Shown here: piece after piece, positions 17,622-25,774 of the stretch
Numbering within the stretch: the stretch's first letter is position 1
Layout of the letters: each line of letters opens with the position of its first letter
Source of the DNA: a virus
DNA: 45,596 nt
Virus record (IMG/VR): IMGVR_UViG_3300036785_001389
Location: 1 to 45,596 of that record
Reading direction: 5' to 3' (one strand)
Program-made: the position numbers and the translations under genes
Notes under the pieces: model-generated
Databases searched by the model: none
What the model saw: only the letters and a program-made list of their open reading frames with translations
What the model was told of the DNA's origin: nothing

Positions 17622-18266
17622 TCACACCGTCGCTTGCATACAGGTCATGCGCCAACCCAAATCGGTAAGCTCAGCGCCGGAAATTATCATTCGGCGGCCA
17701 AGGTCATCGACAATGACGTCGCTAGTCTGAAGAGTTACACCTGGGAAATAAGGCACCAAAACAGCCCACCACGGTGTCTTAACGTCACCCGGTAGATTCG
17801 TCTCGTTCTTCTCACCCTTCGAGCCTTGGAGGACGCTGGCAGGCCACGATTGCATTAGCATGACCTCATTCCCTTGCGTGTCTCCACTGTAAGGAAGTGC
17901 GCCAACACTCAACCCAATTTGCGGCCGCAATATTGAAATGGTGCGATTGCAGTCGACCATGTAAATAGGAAGCAACTGCTGGAGTGCGGCTACAAATAAC
18001 GTTCCCTCGATGCCTACGATGTAATCACCAACCTGAAGTTGTGATCCGTCTGCAACGGCATACCACGTCGCCTTCCCATACATGTTGGGACGAGAATATT
18101 GCGGGTCATTAGCGTTAAGACTAACCGGCATATCAGCCAGTCGATTCCCAGATGCCAATGGATTGATCGCCGATAATGGCCTGAAATGCTGATAAGGCGT
18201 GCCAATTTTTGTTGCGGCTTTCGCATAACCTTTGTAGACAAGGGTGTTTAACTTTGTTCCGTTCAT
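17622..18266 (-). CDS. head-tail connector/neck protein
   Basis: 214 residues with no recognised motif. Beta-rich with PSY-type turns (GKATWYAVADGSQLQVGDYIVG, about 64-85 in two pieces), suggesting a stopper or neck ring. GGGGGTG 2 nt before the ATG; 1-nt gap to the following gene. Lies in a four-gene string between coat and sheath, where head completion, neck and tail terminator proteins are encoded. Confidence 0.55.
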   Translation of the reverse strand: MNGTKLNTLVYKGYAKAATKIGTPYQHFRPLSAINPLASGNRLADMPVSLNANDPQYSRPNMYGKATWYAVADGSQLQVGDYIVGIEGTLFVAALQQLLPIYMVDCNRTISILRPQIGLSVGALPYSGDTQGNEVMLMQSWPASVLQGSKGEKNETNLPGDVKTPWWAVLVPYFPGVTLQTSDVIVDDLGRRMIISGAELTDLGWRMTCMQATV

Positions 18267-18267
18267 G

Positions 18268-18660
18268 TCACCCCCTGACTATTTGACTGCCACCAACACC
18301 TAGCGCAGGGCCAGGAGGAATGCCGATAAATCCGCACATCTCCCGACGCCACAAGTTGTAGAGCTTCATGCGGTCTGATACTTCGTTTTTATTGTGGTAC
18401 CAGACTGCGGCCTGATCAGTGTCCAGGTTGTCGCTGGAATCAGTAACAGCCACTTCTAACGTGCTAATTTTTGAAAGGTAACTAAGAAGCGTCACCTCTT
18501 CCTCAGGTCTGAGTGAAGTTAGTCGGTGTTGCAGTGTTTGCCAGGTACCAGGAGATACCCAGCCATAAGCGAAATCGCGGCTACTGTCAGCAATTGAATC
18601 GCCAAGCATTGGATAGCCAGCGTAACGTCTGACGTCTGATAATTGCTGATTGGTAAGCAT
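18268..18660 (-). CDS. head completion / adaptor protein
   Basis: 130 residues from the ATG at 18660, which overlaps the upstream stop as TAATG and has GGAG 9 nt upstream. A longer version from 18678 (MAGERV) is possible. Helical, starting LTNQQLSDVRRYAGYP and containing RPEEEVTLLSYLSKI and NLWRREMCGF, the pattern of the four- to five-helix adaptor proteins that dock under the portal. Its C-terminus GPALGVGG is Gly/Pro-rich. Confidence 0.6.
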   Translation of the reverse strand: MLTNQQLSDVRRYAGYPMLGDSIADSSRDFAYGWVSPGTWQTLQHRLTSLRPEEEVTLLSYLSKISTLEVAVTDSSDNLDTDQAAVWYHNKNEVSDRMKLYNLWRREMCGFIGIPPGPALGVGGSQIVRG

Positions 18661-18827
18661 TACTCGCTCTCCTGCCATCCACCACTGTAATAGTTTTTCA
18701 CTTCATCCGGATGAACCAACGCAGTGTGTGGCTCTGGATATTCTTCCGGATCTCGCATCATGGTAACCAGCTGAACCTCATCGGCGTTATCCGTTGCGTC
18801 GGTGACTTCTTTTTTTGGCCGAGCCAT
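18660..18827 (-). CDS. 55-residue structural-region protein
   Basis: Complete small frame: starts MARPKKEVTDATDN, ends GWQESE. Very acidic except for a basic N-terminus. AGGA lies about 9 nt before the ATG. Its TAA overlaps the next gene's ATG. Similar short acidic proteins are common just after coat genes, but I do not recognise the family. Confidence 0.65.
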   Translation of the reverse strand: MARPKKEVTDATDNADEVQLVTMMRDPEEYPEPHTALVHPDEVKNYYSGGWQESE

Positions 18828-18873
18828 AAGTGATCCTTTTAAAACAGCCGCCAGTTTCCCAGCGGCTTATCTA

Positions 18874-19998
18874 TCAACCCAACAACATGGCGGTGTGTGC
18901 AGGTTTGATGTTTTGGCAGCCCCATGCGGCAGCAATTTCGTAGCGAACGCGACGATATTGTTTGTACATGGAAACCTCGAACGCCATACCGGTGCGTGGG
19001 TCTTGCAGCATGATACGGTCATCAGCCATATCGCCCTCTTCAGGCAGCGCTGGCGCGCGGGTTGCCAGAACGATCGCTGAGCGGCTGAATGCAAAGTTCG
19101 CAGTAAACGCGCTTGCGACGGTGATGGTCGAGCCAGAGGTAACCGCAGCACGCAGACCAGGAGCGCCGATTGTGAATGAGCCGCCTGACAGCGCAGTGGT
19201 GACTACGTACTTGAAGTTACCAATGGTAACCACATCGCCAGCAACGATTGTGCCGGTACCGGTTTGTGCTGGGATGGTGGTTACGCCTGCAGCCAGTGCG
19301 CCGTTAGTTACATAGCTTGCGCCGGTGCCAGGTGTGTGCAATGCAACACCGGCAGATTCACGCAGGGTGAAGCCGTGCAGTTCGAGCAGAGTACCCTGAG
19401 CACGCAATGCGATAGTGCCCGCTTCGTTCGCCTTGGTTAACTGAGCCAGAGTACGCAGTGAGGCACCAGAAGTGGTGTCGATAACACACTGCAGGTCACT
19501 CATTGGCGCACCGTTATCCGCCAGGATTTTGCGAACCTGAGCAGTGTCGCCCAGATTGGTAGCGAACGGAGTGGTGCCAGCAGTACCGGAAGCGCGTGAG
19601 GACAGATACGCCAAGTTACCCAGATCAACTTCGATTTCGTTAACCAGAGTTCGCATAGCCTGAGAAATCTGATCACGACGAATGTTTGCATAGCCAGGGC
19701 CGGTGTTAACCCCTTTCTGCTCTTCACCAGTCCAGCGGAACGGAACCATGCGGGACTTGGTGATGGTGAATGGGGTGTTACCAATTGACTGATCGCCGTC
19801 ATCAGGTGGCAACTGGCCAGGTGAGACGTTTTCAGCAGCGGATGCTGGGGTGATCGGAATGCGGATTGCTTGGTTCAGCGCAGCGCGTTCTGCAGAAGCA
19901 TCCAAAGTAACGGATGGAATAAAGCCGGACAGTTCGCGAGAAACGATGTCGAGCGACTCGTACAGGTCGGGCACCAGGCTGGTTAAGGTGTTAGCCAT
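18874..19998 (-). CDS. major capsid protein (P22 coat-like family)
   Basis: 374 residues. N-terminus MANTLTSLVPDLYESLDIVSRELSGF and the succession ENVSPG / ITKSRMVPFRWTGEEQ (about 56-96) are typical of P22-type coats, which fold as HK97 with an inserted beta-barrel. The segment about 240-300 (TIPAQTGTGTIVAGDVVTIG, then FKYVV) fits that inserted domain. An adjacent scaffold and no protease gene also fit the P22 scheme, where coat is not cleaved. AGGA precedes the ATG by 10 nt. Confidence 0.85.
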   Translation of the reverse strand: MANTLTSLVPDLYESLDIVSRELSGFIPSVTLDASAERAALNQAIRIPITPASAAENVSPGQLPPDDGDQSIGNTPFTITKSRMVPFRWTGEEQKGVNTGPGYANIRRDQISQAMRTLVNEIEVDLGNLAYLSSRASGTAGTTPFATNLGDTAQVRKILADNGAPMSDLQCVIDTTSGASLRTLAQLTKANEAGTIALRAQGTLLELHGFTLRESAGVALHTPGTGASYVTNGALAAGVTTIPAQTGTGTIVAGDVVTIGNFKYVVTTALSGGSFTIGAPGLRAAVTSGSTITVASAFTANFAFSRSAIVLATRAPALPEEGDMADDRIMLQDPRTGMAFEVSMYKQYRRVRYEIAAAWGCQNIKPAHTAMLLG

Positions 19999-20013
19999 TT
20001 AAATAATTTCCTA

Positions 20014-20769
20014 TTAATCGATGATTTGTCCGCCAGCCTTCACATGCTCCATCTGCTGTGCAGCAGGGAGAGATTCGAACTTGGCGCGAGGAATTGATTT
20101 GCTACCACCGCCATTGCCGCCACCACCGCCAGAACCACCGCCAGAAGCGTCGGAACCTTTGAGGATTTTGTCTTTGTATGGGTAGCTTTCGACGAGAATT
20201 TCGAGTGCCTCATCAAACTTGGCGACTTCGCCAGGATTGCTGCGGCTGAAGAGTTTGTTACCGGCCTTGTCGTATGCGACGACCTGCTCACCTTCGAGTT
20301 TGAAGGCGTCACCGAACCGTGCTTGAACGAAGTCGGCTGGAATAGCCAGTTTCTCGTTAATGAATTGAGAGCGAGCGAAACTACCGCCGACCTTCTCATT
20401 AACCAAAGCAGCCCGCAGTGCATCGCGCTCTTTCAGGACAGGCGCATATTTATCTTCAATGGCCTTGATAGCTTCTTGGCGAACCTTGTCTACTTCACCG
20501 GCATCCACCAGTTTTTTTGCGTCGAGATTTTTCAGGACGTCGAGTGCTTTAAGTGCCTCTTTAGCGTCAGTGATGCCCTCAAATGCTTTCAGCCCAGTCT
20601 CGGCACTTTCTGCGCGTTCGCGGTGTGCTTTTGCCTCACCATTCAACCGAGAAATTGTCGCAACCGTACCAACCGCATCAAAGGCGATCTCCTTGCCATC
20701 GTCATGCACATAGACAGGCTTACCATCAGTTACCACTACGTGGCCGTTCTCATCGAGTTTGAGTTTCAT
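20014..20769 (-). CDS. capsid scaffolding protein
   Basis: 251 residues, highly charged, with long helical heptad stretches (about 35-125) and a Gly-rich linker (about 212-230) before a short basic C-terminal helix (SIPRAKFESLPAAQQMEHV). A coiled-coil body with a small C-terminal coat-binding helix is the usual scaffold design. Lies between portal and coat, 15 nt ahead of the coat gene. Confidence 0.8.
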   Translation of the reverse strand: MKLKLDENGHVVVTDGKPVYVHDDGKEIAFDAVGTVATISRLNGEAKAHRERAESAETGLKAFEGITDAKEALKALDVLKNLDAKKLVDAGEVDKVRQEAIKAIEDKYAPVLKERDALRAALVNEKVGGSFARSQFINEKLAIPADFVQARFGDAFKLEGEQVVAYDKAGNKLFSRSNPGEVAKFDEALEILVESYPYKDKILKGSDASGGGSGGGGGNGGGSKSIPRAKFESLPAAQQMEHVKAGGQIID

Positions 20770-20840
20770 GCTTGGTCATCCAACCTTGTATTGAGCCATC
20801 CGGCCCGGCGCGCTGCTCTGCATCCGCAGATTTCAGCCAT

Positions 20841-20870
20841 AAAAAAAGCCCCGGTGATTAACCGAGGCTT
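20841..20870 (-). terminator. intrinsic terminator between portal and scaffold
   Basis: Minus strand AAGCCTCGG-ttaatca-CCGGGGCTT followed by TTTTTTTAT. Confidence 0.75.
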
Positions 20871-20888
20871 GGTGTGAATGCTTGCCGG

Positions 20889-22286
20889 CTATCCGACGAG
20901 CGTTGTCTGTGTTTTATCTGGGCGCGGCGGCTGAGACTTGAGTCGCAGCTGTTCCTCTTCCCACTTAATGCCGTCTTTAACGTAGCCACGGCGCTGCAAT
21001 TCGTTGAATAGCGTTTCAGTGGAGATAGCACCGGCAACGTTAGCGTCGAGCAGCAATTGAGCGGAGGCTTCGGCCAGAGATGTGGCACCGAAGTCGTTGA
21101 AGATAGTCACATGACCGCCCTTCGATTCCTTAATCCACTCAGCTGTCAGTTGGAGGGCCTGATCGACAGCGTCCTCCATATCTTGAACGATTCGCTGCAA
21201 TGCGCAGGTTCCTGCCTCATCCTCTGCCATGGTCTGAGCAACAGTAACGCGGCCCGGCTTAATGACGAGCAGCTCAGCGCCGATTTGACGCATCTTATCT
21301 TCAAGGTCTAACAGGTCATTGCGCCCTGCTTCGATAGCCTTACCGGAGTGCTCTACGTACTTCAGATCGGCCTCGGCGTTGTTTGAGGTGATTGCCGATG
21401 CCGTACCAACAGTTATTGATTCGTCATCCAGGTTTCTACCAAACAGGATGGGCACCCTGGCAACATGCAAAATGGTCTGCTGATCGCTCTTTGATTGCCA
21501 ATGTTCGACATTCATGTAGGCAAGCTCGACCAAAGGTGGTGACGAGCGCATGAATCCTTTCCGGTTACCGTATACTGGAACGAATGGGATTTTCTGCAGT
21601 GTGGTTACGCCTTCGTCGTGAAGAACCCATTTTGTTTCGCCGGTCGTCTCGTCTTTTTTCTGCCGGTAAGTGCGCCATTTGCCGATATCCAGCACACGAA
21701 CTTGTTCGACCATTACTTCGTTAAACTCTGTGCTTTTCTCTTCGTCTGTCACACATTCAAGGAATCGAAGCTGTGTGAATGTCTCGCGGCCATTTACCCG
21801 CTGAGACTTGTAGTCGAGCAAACTGTCAGCGCAGATTTTTACCCAGTACGGACGCACACCAGATGCCTTTTCTTCGGCAACAGTTTTGGGCCCACTGACT
21901 GGCGGATAGTCAACAAGCAGGCCACAGATGCCGTACCCCATCGCCTCCTCACAAACATCTGCCAGGAAGCTGTGTAGGTTAGTACCCTGCATGTCGATGT
22001 CTTCGAAGAATCCCTGGATGCGTGCGGGCACATCCTCCGCCCACGTTACGGGACGGGAAAATGGCTTACCACTCAGCACATCAACCGTGCGCGGGAATGC
22101 CGGGAACAATGTCGCGGTATCCAGGCGCTTTTTGTAATAACCACCGTCTTCGTTTGGCCACTGAGGTAGATATGCTTTGCCAGCCTCTCTCATTTCTTCT
22201 GTGCCGCCCAACAGGGCAGTAATCATCGGCCAGCATTCGGCGATGGCCTCGATTTTTGCTGACCTTTTGCGAACGTCATCAGTCAT
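20889..22286 (-). CDS. portal protein (DUF4055 family)
   Basis: 465 residues. The N-terminal part (GGTEEMREAGKAYLPQWPNEDGG at about 28-50 in overlapping pieces, YYKKRLDTATLFPAFPRTVDVLSGKPF to about 77) is diagnostic for DUF4055 portals. Central stretch includes KIPFVPVYGNR and a helical stem region; the C-terminus is charged (EEEQLRLKSQPPRPDK). Portals form the dodecameric DNA entry ring. Position directly after TerL is canonical. GGAC precedes the ATG by 7 nt. Confidence 0.85.
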   Translation of the reverse strand: MTDDVRKRSAKIEAIAECWPMITALLGGTEEMREAGKAYLPQWPNEDGGYYKKRLDTATLFPAFPRTVDVLSGKPFSRPVTWAEDVPARIQGFFEDIDMQGTNLHSFLADVCEEAMGYGICGLLVDYPPVSGPKTVAEEKASGVRPYWVKICADSLLDYKSQRVNGRETFTQLRFLECVTDEEKSTEFNEVMVEQVRVLDIGKWRTYRQKKDETTGETKWVLHDEGVTTLQKIPFVPVYGNRKGFMRSSPPLVELAYMNVEHWQSKSDQQTILHVARVPILFGRNLDDESITVGTASAITSNNAEADLKYVEHSGKAIEAGRNDLLDLEDKMRQIGAELLVIKPGRVTVAQTMAEDEAGTCALQRIVQDMEDAVDQALQLTAEWIKESKGGHVTIFNDFGATSLAEASAQLLLDANVAGAISTETLFNELQRRGYVKDGIKWEEEQLRLKSQPPRPDKTQTTLVG

Positions 22287-22298
22287 TTTTATGTCCAG

Positions 22299-23546
22299 TT
22301 ATGCAGAGAATGGTCTAACTTTTGTTGTTTTGCGGGTAATTAATGGCGCAAGGGCGTAGCGGGTTGCGTCCATGAAGTGGTTATTGGCATCTACGATATC
22401 AGCCAAAACATCACCGGTAAGGCGATCCGTTTTGTAGCTGTACATCCTGGCCTCTTTCAGCCACTTCTTGCAGCTTGGATGAATAATGATTTCTTTGTAG
22501 CTTCTTAGGTGGGCTATGCCATCCTCAACGCTACCTTTCCACTTCTCCACGCCAGTGATGCGCGGCAGACTCGATCGCTGACCTTGTCCATTCGATTTGA
22601 CGTGGCTGATTGTCTCTGGTCTTGCAGAGTCAGCTCTGATTGCATACTTCTCTATCTCTGGGAGGGCCCTTATCATGAAATCTGCAATGTCGTCGTTCTC
22701 TAACCCAACCTTGCCAGCTTCGCGTTCAATCCAGAGCCTATTGTCATGAACCCAGCATTTAACGCCCGCAGTCGGGTCTTGGCTAAAGCCCCAGTCGATA
22801 CCGAAGTACGGGCCATTCCAGCCAGACTCAGGGGTAAACTCGGCAACACGATATTTGCCAGCCAAAATCTGCGCCTCACTGTTTTCGCGATAAGCGCCAT
22901 CCCAAATCCACGCATAGGTTTGGTCATCAAGCCGAGCTTGGTCGTTAGTGCGTTCCAGATCGAGCACATCAGGAAACCATGGGTTGTCCGTGTAATTCAG
23001 CTCAACTATTTTTGAGCCTTCAGGCGCATGCTTTCTGAACCGGTCATCTGTAGGGCTGCCGTCTTTCTCTGGGTTCCATGTAACCCAAACTTCAGACCCA
23101 TCTTCGCGCACAGTTGGGAGCAACTTAATCCAGGCGGTTTCACTCACCGTCTCGGCTTCATCAACCCAAGCTATCAGCACGCGAGCCTTTGACTTGATGC
23201 TATCAAGGTTATGACGAAGGCCCGAGAATGCATACCAAACACGACGATTCTTAGTTCTTATGAACTTCTCGCCGATGTCAAAATAATCATCTAGCCAGGG
23301 AACTGAGCGGATCGCCTGTTTTATCTCCTCCATTGAGGAGTCTTCCAAGCTGTTCATGTACTCGCGCGCACCAAGAATCACGCCGGATATGCCAGCCTCT
23401 GCAAACATAAATGCCCTAACGGCACTCATCAATGCAAAGCTGCGTGTCTTAGCGGAGCCTCGACCACCGAAAGAACCGCGGTAACGAGCATCGCCAGTGA
23501 ATACAGGGATAAGTTTTGGAGGTAATTCAATCTGCGCTGTCGTCAT
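22299..23546 (-). CDS. terL: terminase large subunit
   Basis: 415 residues from the ATG at 23546; a longer frame from 23621 is an extension over the small-subunit gene without a ribosome site. N-terminal ATPase: Walker A GGRGSAKT (about 27-34), Walker B VLIAWVDEAE (about 120-129), a TWNPE coupling motif. C-terminal RNase H-like nuclease with GIDWGF (Asp about 248), IRADSARPE and HFMDATRYAL acidic residues. Cuts and pumps DNA at the portal. Overlaps terS by 20 nt. Confidence 0.95.
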   Translation of the reverse strand: MTTAQIELPPKLIPVFTGDARYRGSFGGRGSAKTRSFALMSAVRAFMFAEAGISGVILGAREYMNSLEDSSMEEIKQAIRSVPWLDDYFDIGEKFIRTKNRRVWYAFSGLRHNLDSIKSKARVLIAWVDEAETVSETAWIKLLPTVREDGSEVWVTWNPEKDGSPTDDRFRKHAPEGSKIVELNYTDNPWFPDVLDLERTNDQARLDDQTYAWIWDGAYRENSEAQILAGKYRVAEFTPESGWNGPYFGIDWGFSQDPTAGVKCWVHDNRLWIEREAGKVGLENDDIADFMIRALPEIEKYAIRADSARPETISHVKSNGQGQRSSLPRITGVEKWKGSVEDGIAHLRSYKEIIIHPSCKKWLKEARMYSYKTDRLTGDVLADIVDANNHFMDATRYALAPLITRKTTKVRPFSA

Positions 23547-23976
23547 TTTTATCACCCGGGGCGACAAGCTGAATTGTGGTTGGCTTTGTTGCCATGCTGC
23601 CATCGGAGGACTTGTGATCAATCTCCTGACTTAGCTTCTCGCCATACTTTTTAGGGTTCATGCGGGAAAGGGCCCATTTACGCGTGTCGACCCTTAGCCT
23701 AGCTTTTGACACAGCGGCGGCATCTTCTTTGACCTCATCTGCAATGTCGAACATTTCTTCGAATATTGCATCAGCGCGCGTTTCAGTAGCCACCCTGTAT
23801 TGGTCGCGAAACTGTTCATGCTCAGCCAGCCAGCGAAAGACAGTTGCCTTGTTTGGCATTTCTGGTCTTTCGCAAACTTTACGCAAACTTTCACCATCAG
23901 CTAGCAATGCGCAGATATCGCTCGCCACCTCTGGTAGGTAATCAGAAGGGCGGCCCGTTTTCTTTTTGGTCGCCAT
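23527..23976 (-). CDS. terS: terminase small subunit
   Basis: 149 residues. N-terminal HTH (SDYLPEVASDICALLADGES ... TVFRWLAEHEQF, about 12-57), then a helical oligomerisation part (ADAIFEEMFDIADEV) and KYGEKLSQEIDHKSSDG, the conserved tail of this type of TerS. Recognises the packaging site and activates TerL. AGGAA 7 nt before ATG. First gene of the virion block. Confidence 0.93.
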   Translation of the reverse strand: MATKKKTGRPSDYLPEVASDICALLADGESLRKVCERPEMPNKATVFRWLAEHEQFRDQYRVATETRADAIFEEMFDIADEVKEDAAAVSKARLRVDTRKWALSRMNPKKYGEKLSQEIDHKSSDGSMATKPTTIQLVAPGDKNDDSAD

Positions 23977-24067
23977 TTAGAACTTCCTGCTAGTTTTGAA
24001 AATACAGAGCCGGTGATAGCTGTCACCCATACTCGCTGAATTAGAATTTTGTGTTGTTTGGTGCGGG

Positions 24068-24454
24068 CTATTTGCTTATGTGCGGGATAAATGCGCTAAA
24101 CAACTTATCGAGGAGATAGCAGTACGTCTCACTTGATAGAGCCGCGTCTGTAGGTACGCCCACGTCACGGCATACATAAAATGCTATGTGTCCACACTCA
24201 TGAACCAGCGTAGTTGCATCTCCATCAAATACACCTAGGAGATACAAAAGCTTACCAGTTTCTTCATTGTGAAAGGTTTGTGTGCAGCCTAACAATCCAA
24301 ATAGGTCGGCAGTACCAGCATTTATAGATGCATAAGCCTGCTGCCATTGTTCTTTGGTCGTGCATAGATGCACGTGGGCATTCTGGAATAGCGGGATCTG
24401 GCAGTTGTGTAGCTTTGGCCACTTGTGCTTTTTCTTCTTAGCCACGGTCACCAT
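24068..24454 (-). CDS. HExxH-type metallopeptidase-like protein
   Basis: 128 residues, basic N-terminus (AKKKKHKWPK). HECGH at 85-89, in the context LVHECGHIAFYV, is a zincin zinc-binding pair with the catalytic Glu, and the upstream strand/turn (YLLGVFDGDATT) agrees with a minimal zincin core. A third zinc ligand is not certain. No signal peptide, so it would act in the cytoplasm. Its ribosome site is poor. It lies first in the accessory group between terminase and lysis genes; target unknown. Confidence 0.55.
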   Translation of the reverse strand: MVTVAKKKKHKWPKLHNCQIPLFQNAHVHLCTTKEQWQQAYASINAGTADLFGLLGCTQTFHNEETGKLLYLLGVFDGDATTLVHECGHIAFYVCRDVGVPTDAALSSETYCYLLDKLFSAFIPHISK

Positions 24455-24489
24455 CCATTACTTGCTCAAAATGGCTTGTTACAGGCAAT

Positions 24490-24514
24490 AAAAAAGGCCG
24501 CCTGAGCGACCCTT
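24490..24514 (-). terminator. intrinsic terminator
   Basis: Minus strand AAGGGTCGC-tcag-GCGGCCTT then TTTTTATT. It overlaps the stop of the 61-residue gene by one base. Confidence 0.65.
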
Positions 24515-24699
24515 TATTTATCTCTATCGATTAACTGTAACTCGAACTCTATGATGCTCTTTGGCTCAGTCTTGTATTCCCATCGCTGCTTGGTGACTAG
24601 CCAGTATTTGTAGACCACCAACTGCTCATCACCATCATTTATCTCAGCGACAAGATGGCGTTTTGCGCCTAACGAGTGCCATGAAGATGGAATGGTCAT
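24514..24699 (-). CDS. 61-residue hypothetical protein
   Basis: Starts MTIPSSWHSLGAKRH, with AGGA 7 nt before ATG. Alternating charged and hydrophobic residues (LVVYKYWLVTK) suggest a small beta sheet. Unrecognised. Followed at once by a terminator, 13 nt after the upstream gene. Confidence 0.6.
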   Translation of the reverse strand: MTIPSSWHSLGAKRHLVAEINDGDEQLVVYKYWLVTKQRWEYKTEPKSIIEFELQLIDRDK

Positions 24700-24712
24700 G
24701 GGCTATTCCTCA

Positions 24713-24955
24713 TCATTTATCCAGATAGTGGTATTCGTAATGCTGGAACCTTCCATTCTGCCAAATTTCTTTCAACTTATAGGTTGAAATATCTATAGCA
24801 CCGTTTGGGGCTAGGCCGCCATCAATAGGGGTTTCCAAGAGCTGCATTGGAGGGATCAGGTTATAGAACGGCAGAGGCAATGGGGGGAATTCTCCAGTCG
24901 TTGGAGCGTCTTTTATTTCACCGTCGTATGGGCCGCCGATCATGATTACATTCAT
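24713..24955 (-). CDS. 80-residue hypothetical protein
   Basis: Start at ATG 24955, where GAGG lies 5 nt upstream. Begins MNVIMIGGPYDGE, a beta-turn opening common to small phage proteins of unknown role; Pro-rich middle (PPLPLPFYNLIPP), aromatic end (YEYHYLDK). No membrane segment. Between it and the next gene upstream lies a hairpin of AAAGCCA/TGGCTTT near 25057-25080. Confidence 0.6.
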   Translation of the reverse strand: MNVIMIGGPYDGEIKDAPTTGEFPPLPLPFYNLIPPMQLLETPIDGGLAPNGAIDISTYKLKEIWQNGRFQHYEYHYLDK

Positions 24956-25092
24956 AACAACCTCGTCGTAGTTGCTCGTCAAGGAATCCGTGGCAGGCGG
25001 TGACGATTCCGCTTTTCGGGAGCTACCCTAGCCACAGATAGATTGTACATTATCAAAGCCACTCGATTGAATGGCTTTTGTAATGTGAGCGG

Positions 25093-25365
25093 TCATCCAG
25101 CAACTTTTTGCCATTCGATATTTGTGACTATTGGGGAGCCATCCCAAGCACCTATCAACTCCCAGTCTGCCGACATTCTGTCTTCGATGGTAAAAGAGTA
25201 AGTCGTAGCTAAATCATCAATAATTAGGTAGCACGCCAAATCTTTTACTGAGATGAGATGGCATCCTTCTGGCCAGTCTGTGCGTCTCGCCTTGGCTTTC
25301 TTATTTTTAGTAAGCAGATCAAGGAACACCGAAAATTCCTGCTGCGAACGAGGAGAAATTATCAT
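25093..25365 (-). CDS. DUF2829/Tad2-like small protein
   Basis: 90 residues from ATG 25365 (GAGGTG 3 nt upstream; a longer version from 25404 lacks a ribosome site). Shows the layout of DUF2829: N-terminal helix FSVFLDLL, basic KAKARRTDWPEG with a conserved Arg and Trp, then a strand (CHLISV) and the terminal MSADWELIG that matches the ADDWE-type motif of the family. DUF2829 includes Tad2, which sequesters Thoeris signalling nucleotides; family membership is moderate and the anti-defence role is inference. Site in a late accessory group is unusual for an early inhibitor. Confidence 0.5.
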   Translation of the reverse strand: MIISPRSQQEFSVFLDLLTKNKKAKARRTDWPEGCHLISVKDLACYLIIDDLATTYSFTIEDRMSADWELIGAWDGSPIVTNIEWQKVAG

Positions 25366-25533
25366 GAGCACCTCTGATTGATTGGTGTCGCAATTTGCTG
25401 CCACGGCTTGCGACCGCCGCTATGACCGAAGTAACGGCGGGGCATTCGTCGTTTTACAATCTATCTGCACTCGATGCTTGAGAAGGTTGCATGTCATAGC
25501 TAACAGATAGCGTTCTAGTGACGGCGCGGCACA

Positions 25534-25758
25534 TTAGTGAATGGTGTTGGTGTATTCGATTGGTGACTCGAGGTGATCTAATCCGTTAACAGGTGGGCTG
25601 ACGATTCCATAAACTAAAATGTCGCCCTCTTCATCCATCCAGACGCTTTCTACTTTCAAAACGCAGTCCAAATCTAACTTTTCAACTCGGATGCCAAGCT
25701 TGGTACCTATGAGTGGGTGATTTTCGATTTCACGGTCGGTGTACTCGTATTCATCCAT
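25534..25758 (-). CDS. 74-residue acidic hypothetical protein
   Basis: Start ATG 25758 with GGAGG 6 nt upstream. Acidic, mostly beta (CVLKVESVWMDEEGDILVYG). I do not recognise the family. It stands alone between non-coding gaps (25405-25533 contains nothing I can assign) and lies 16 nt after the phosphoesterase gene. Confidence 0.55.
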   Translation of the reverse strand: MDEYEYTDREIENHPLIGTKLGIRVEKLDLDCVLKVESVWMDEEGDILVYGIVSPPVNGLDHLESPIEYTNTIH

Positions 25759-25774
25759 AGGCACCTCCAGGAGG

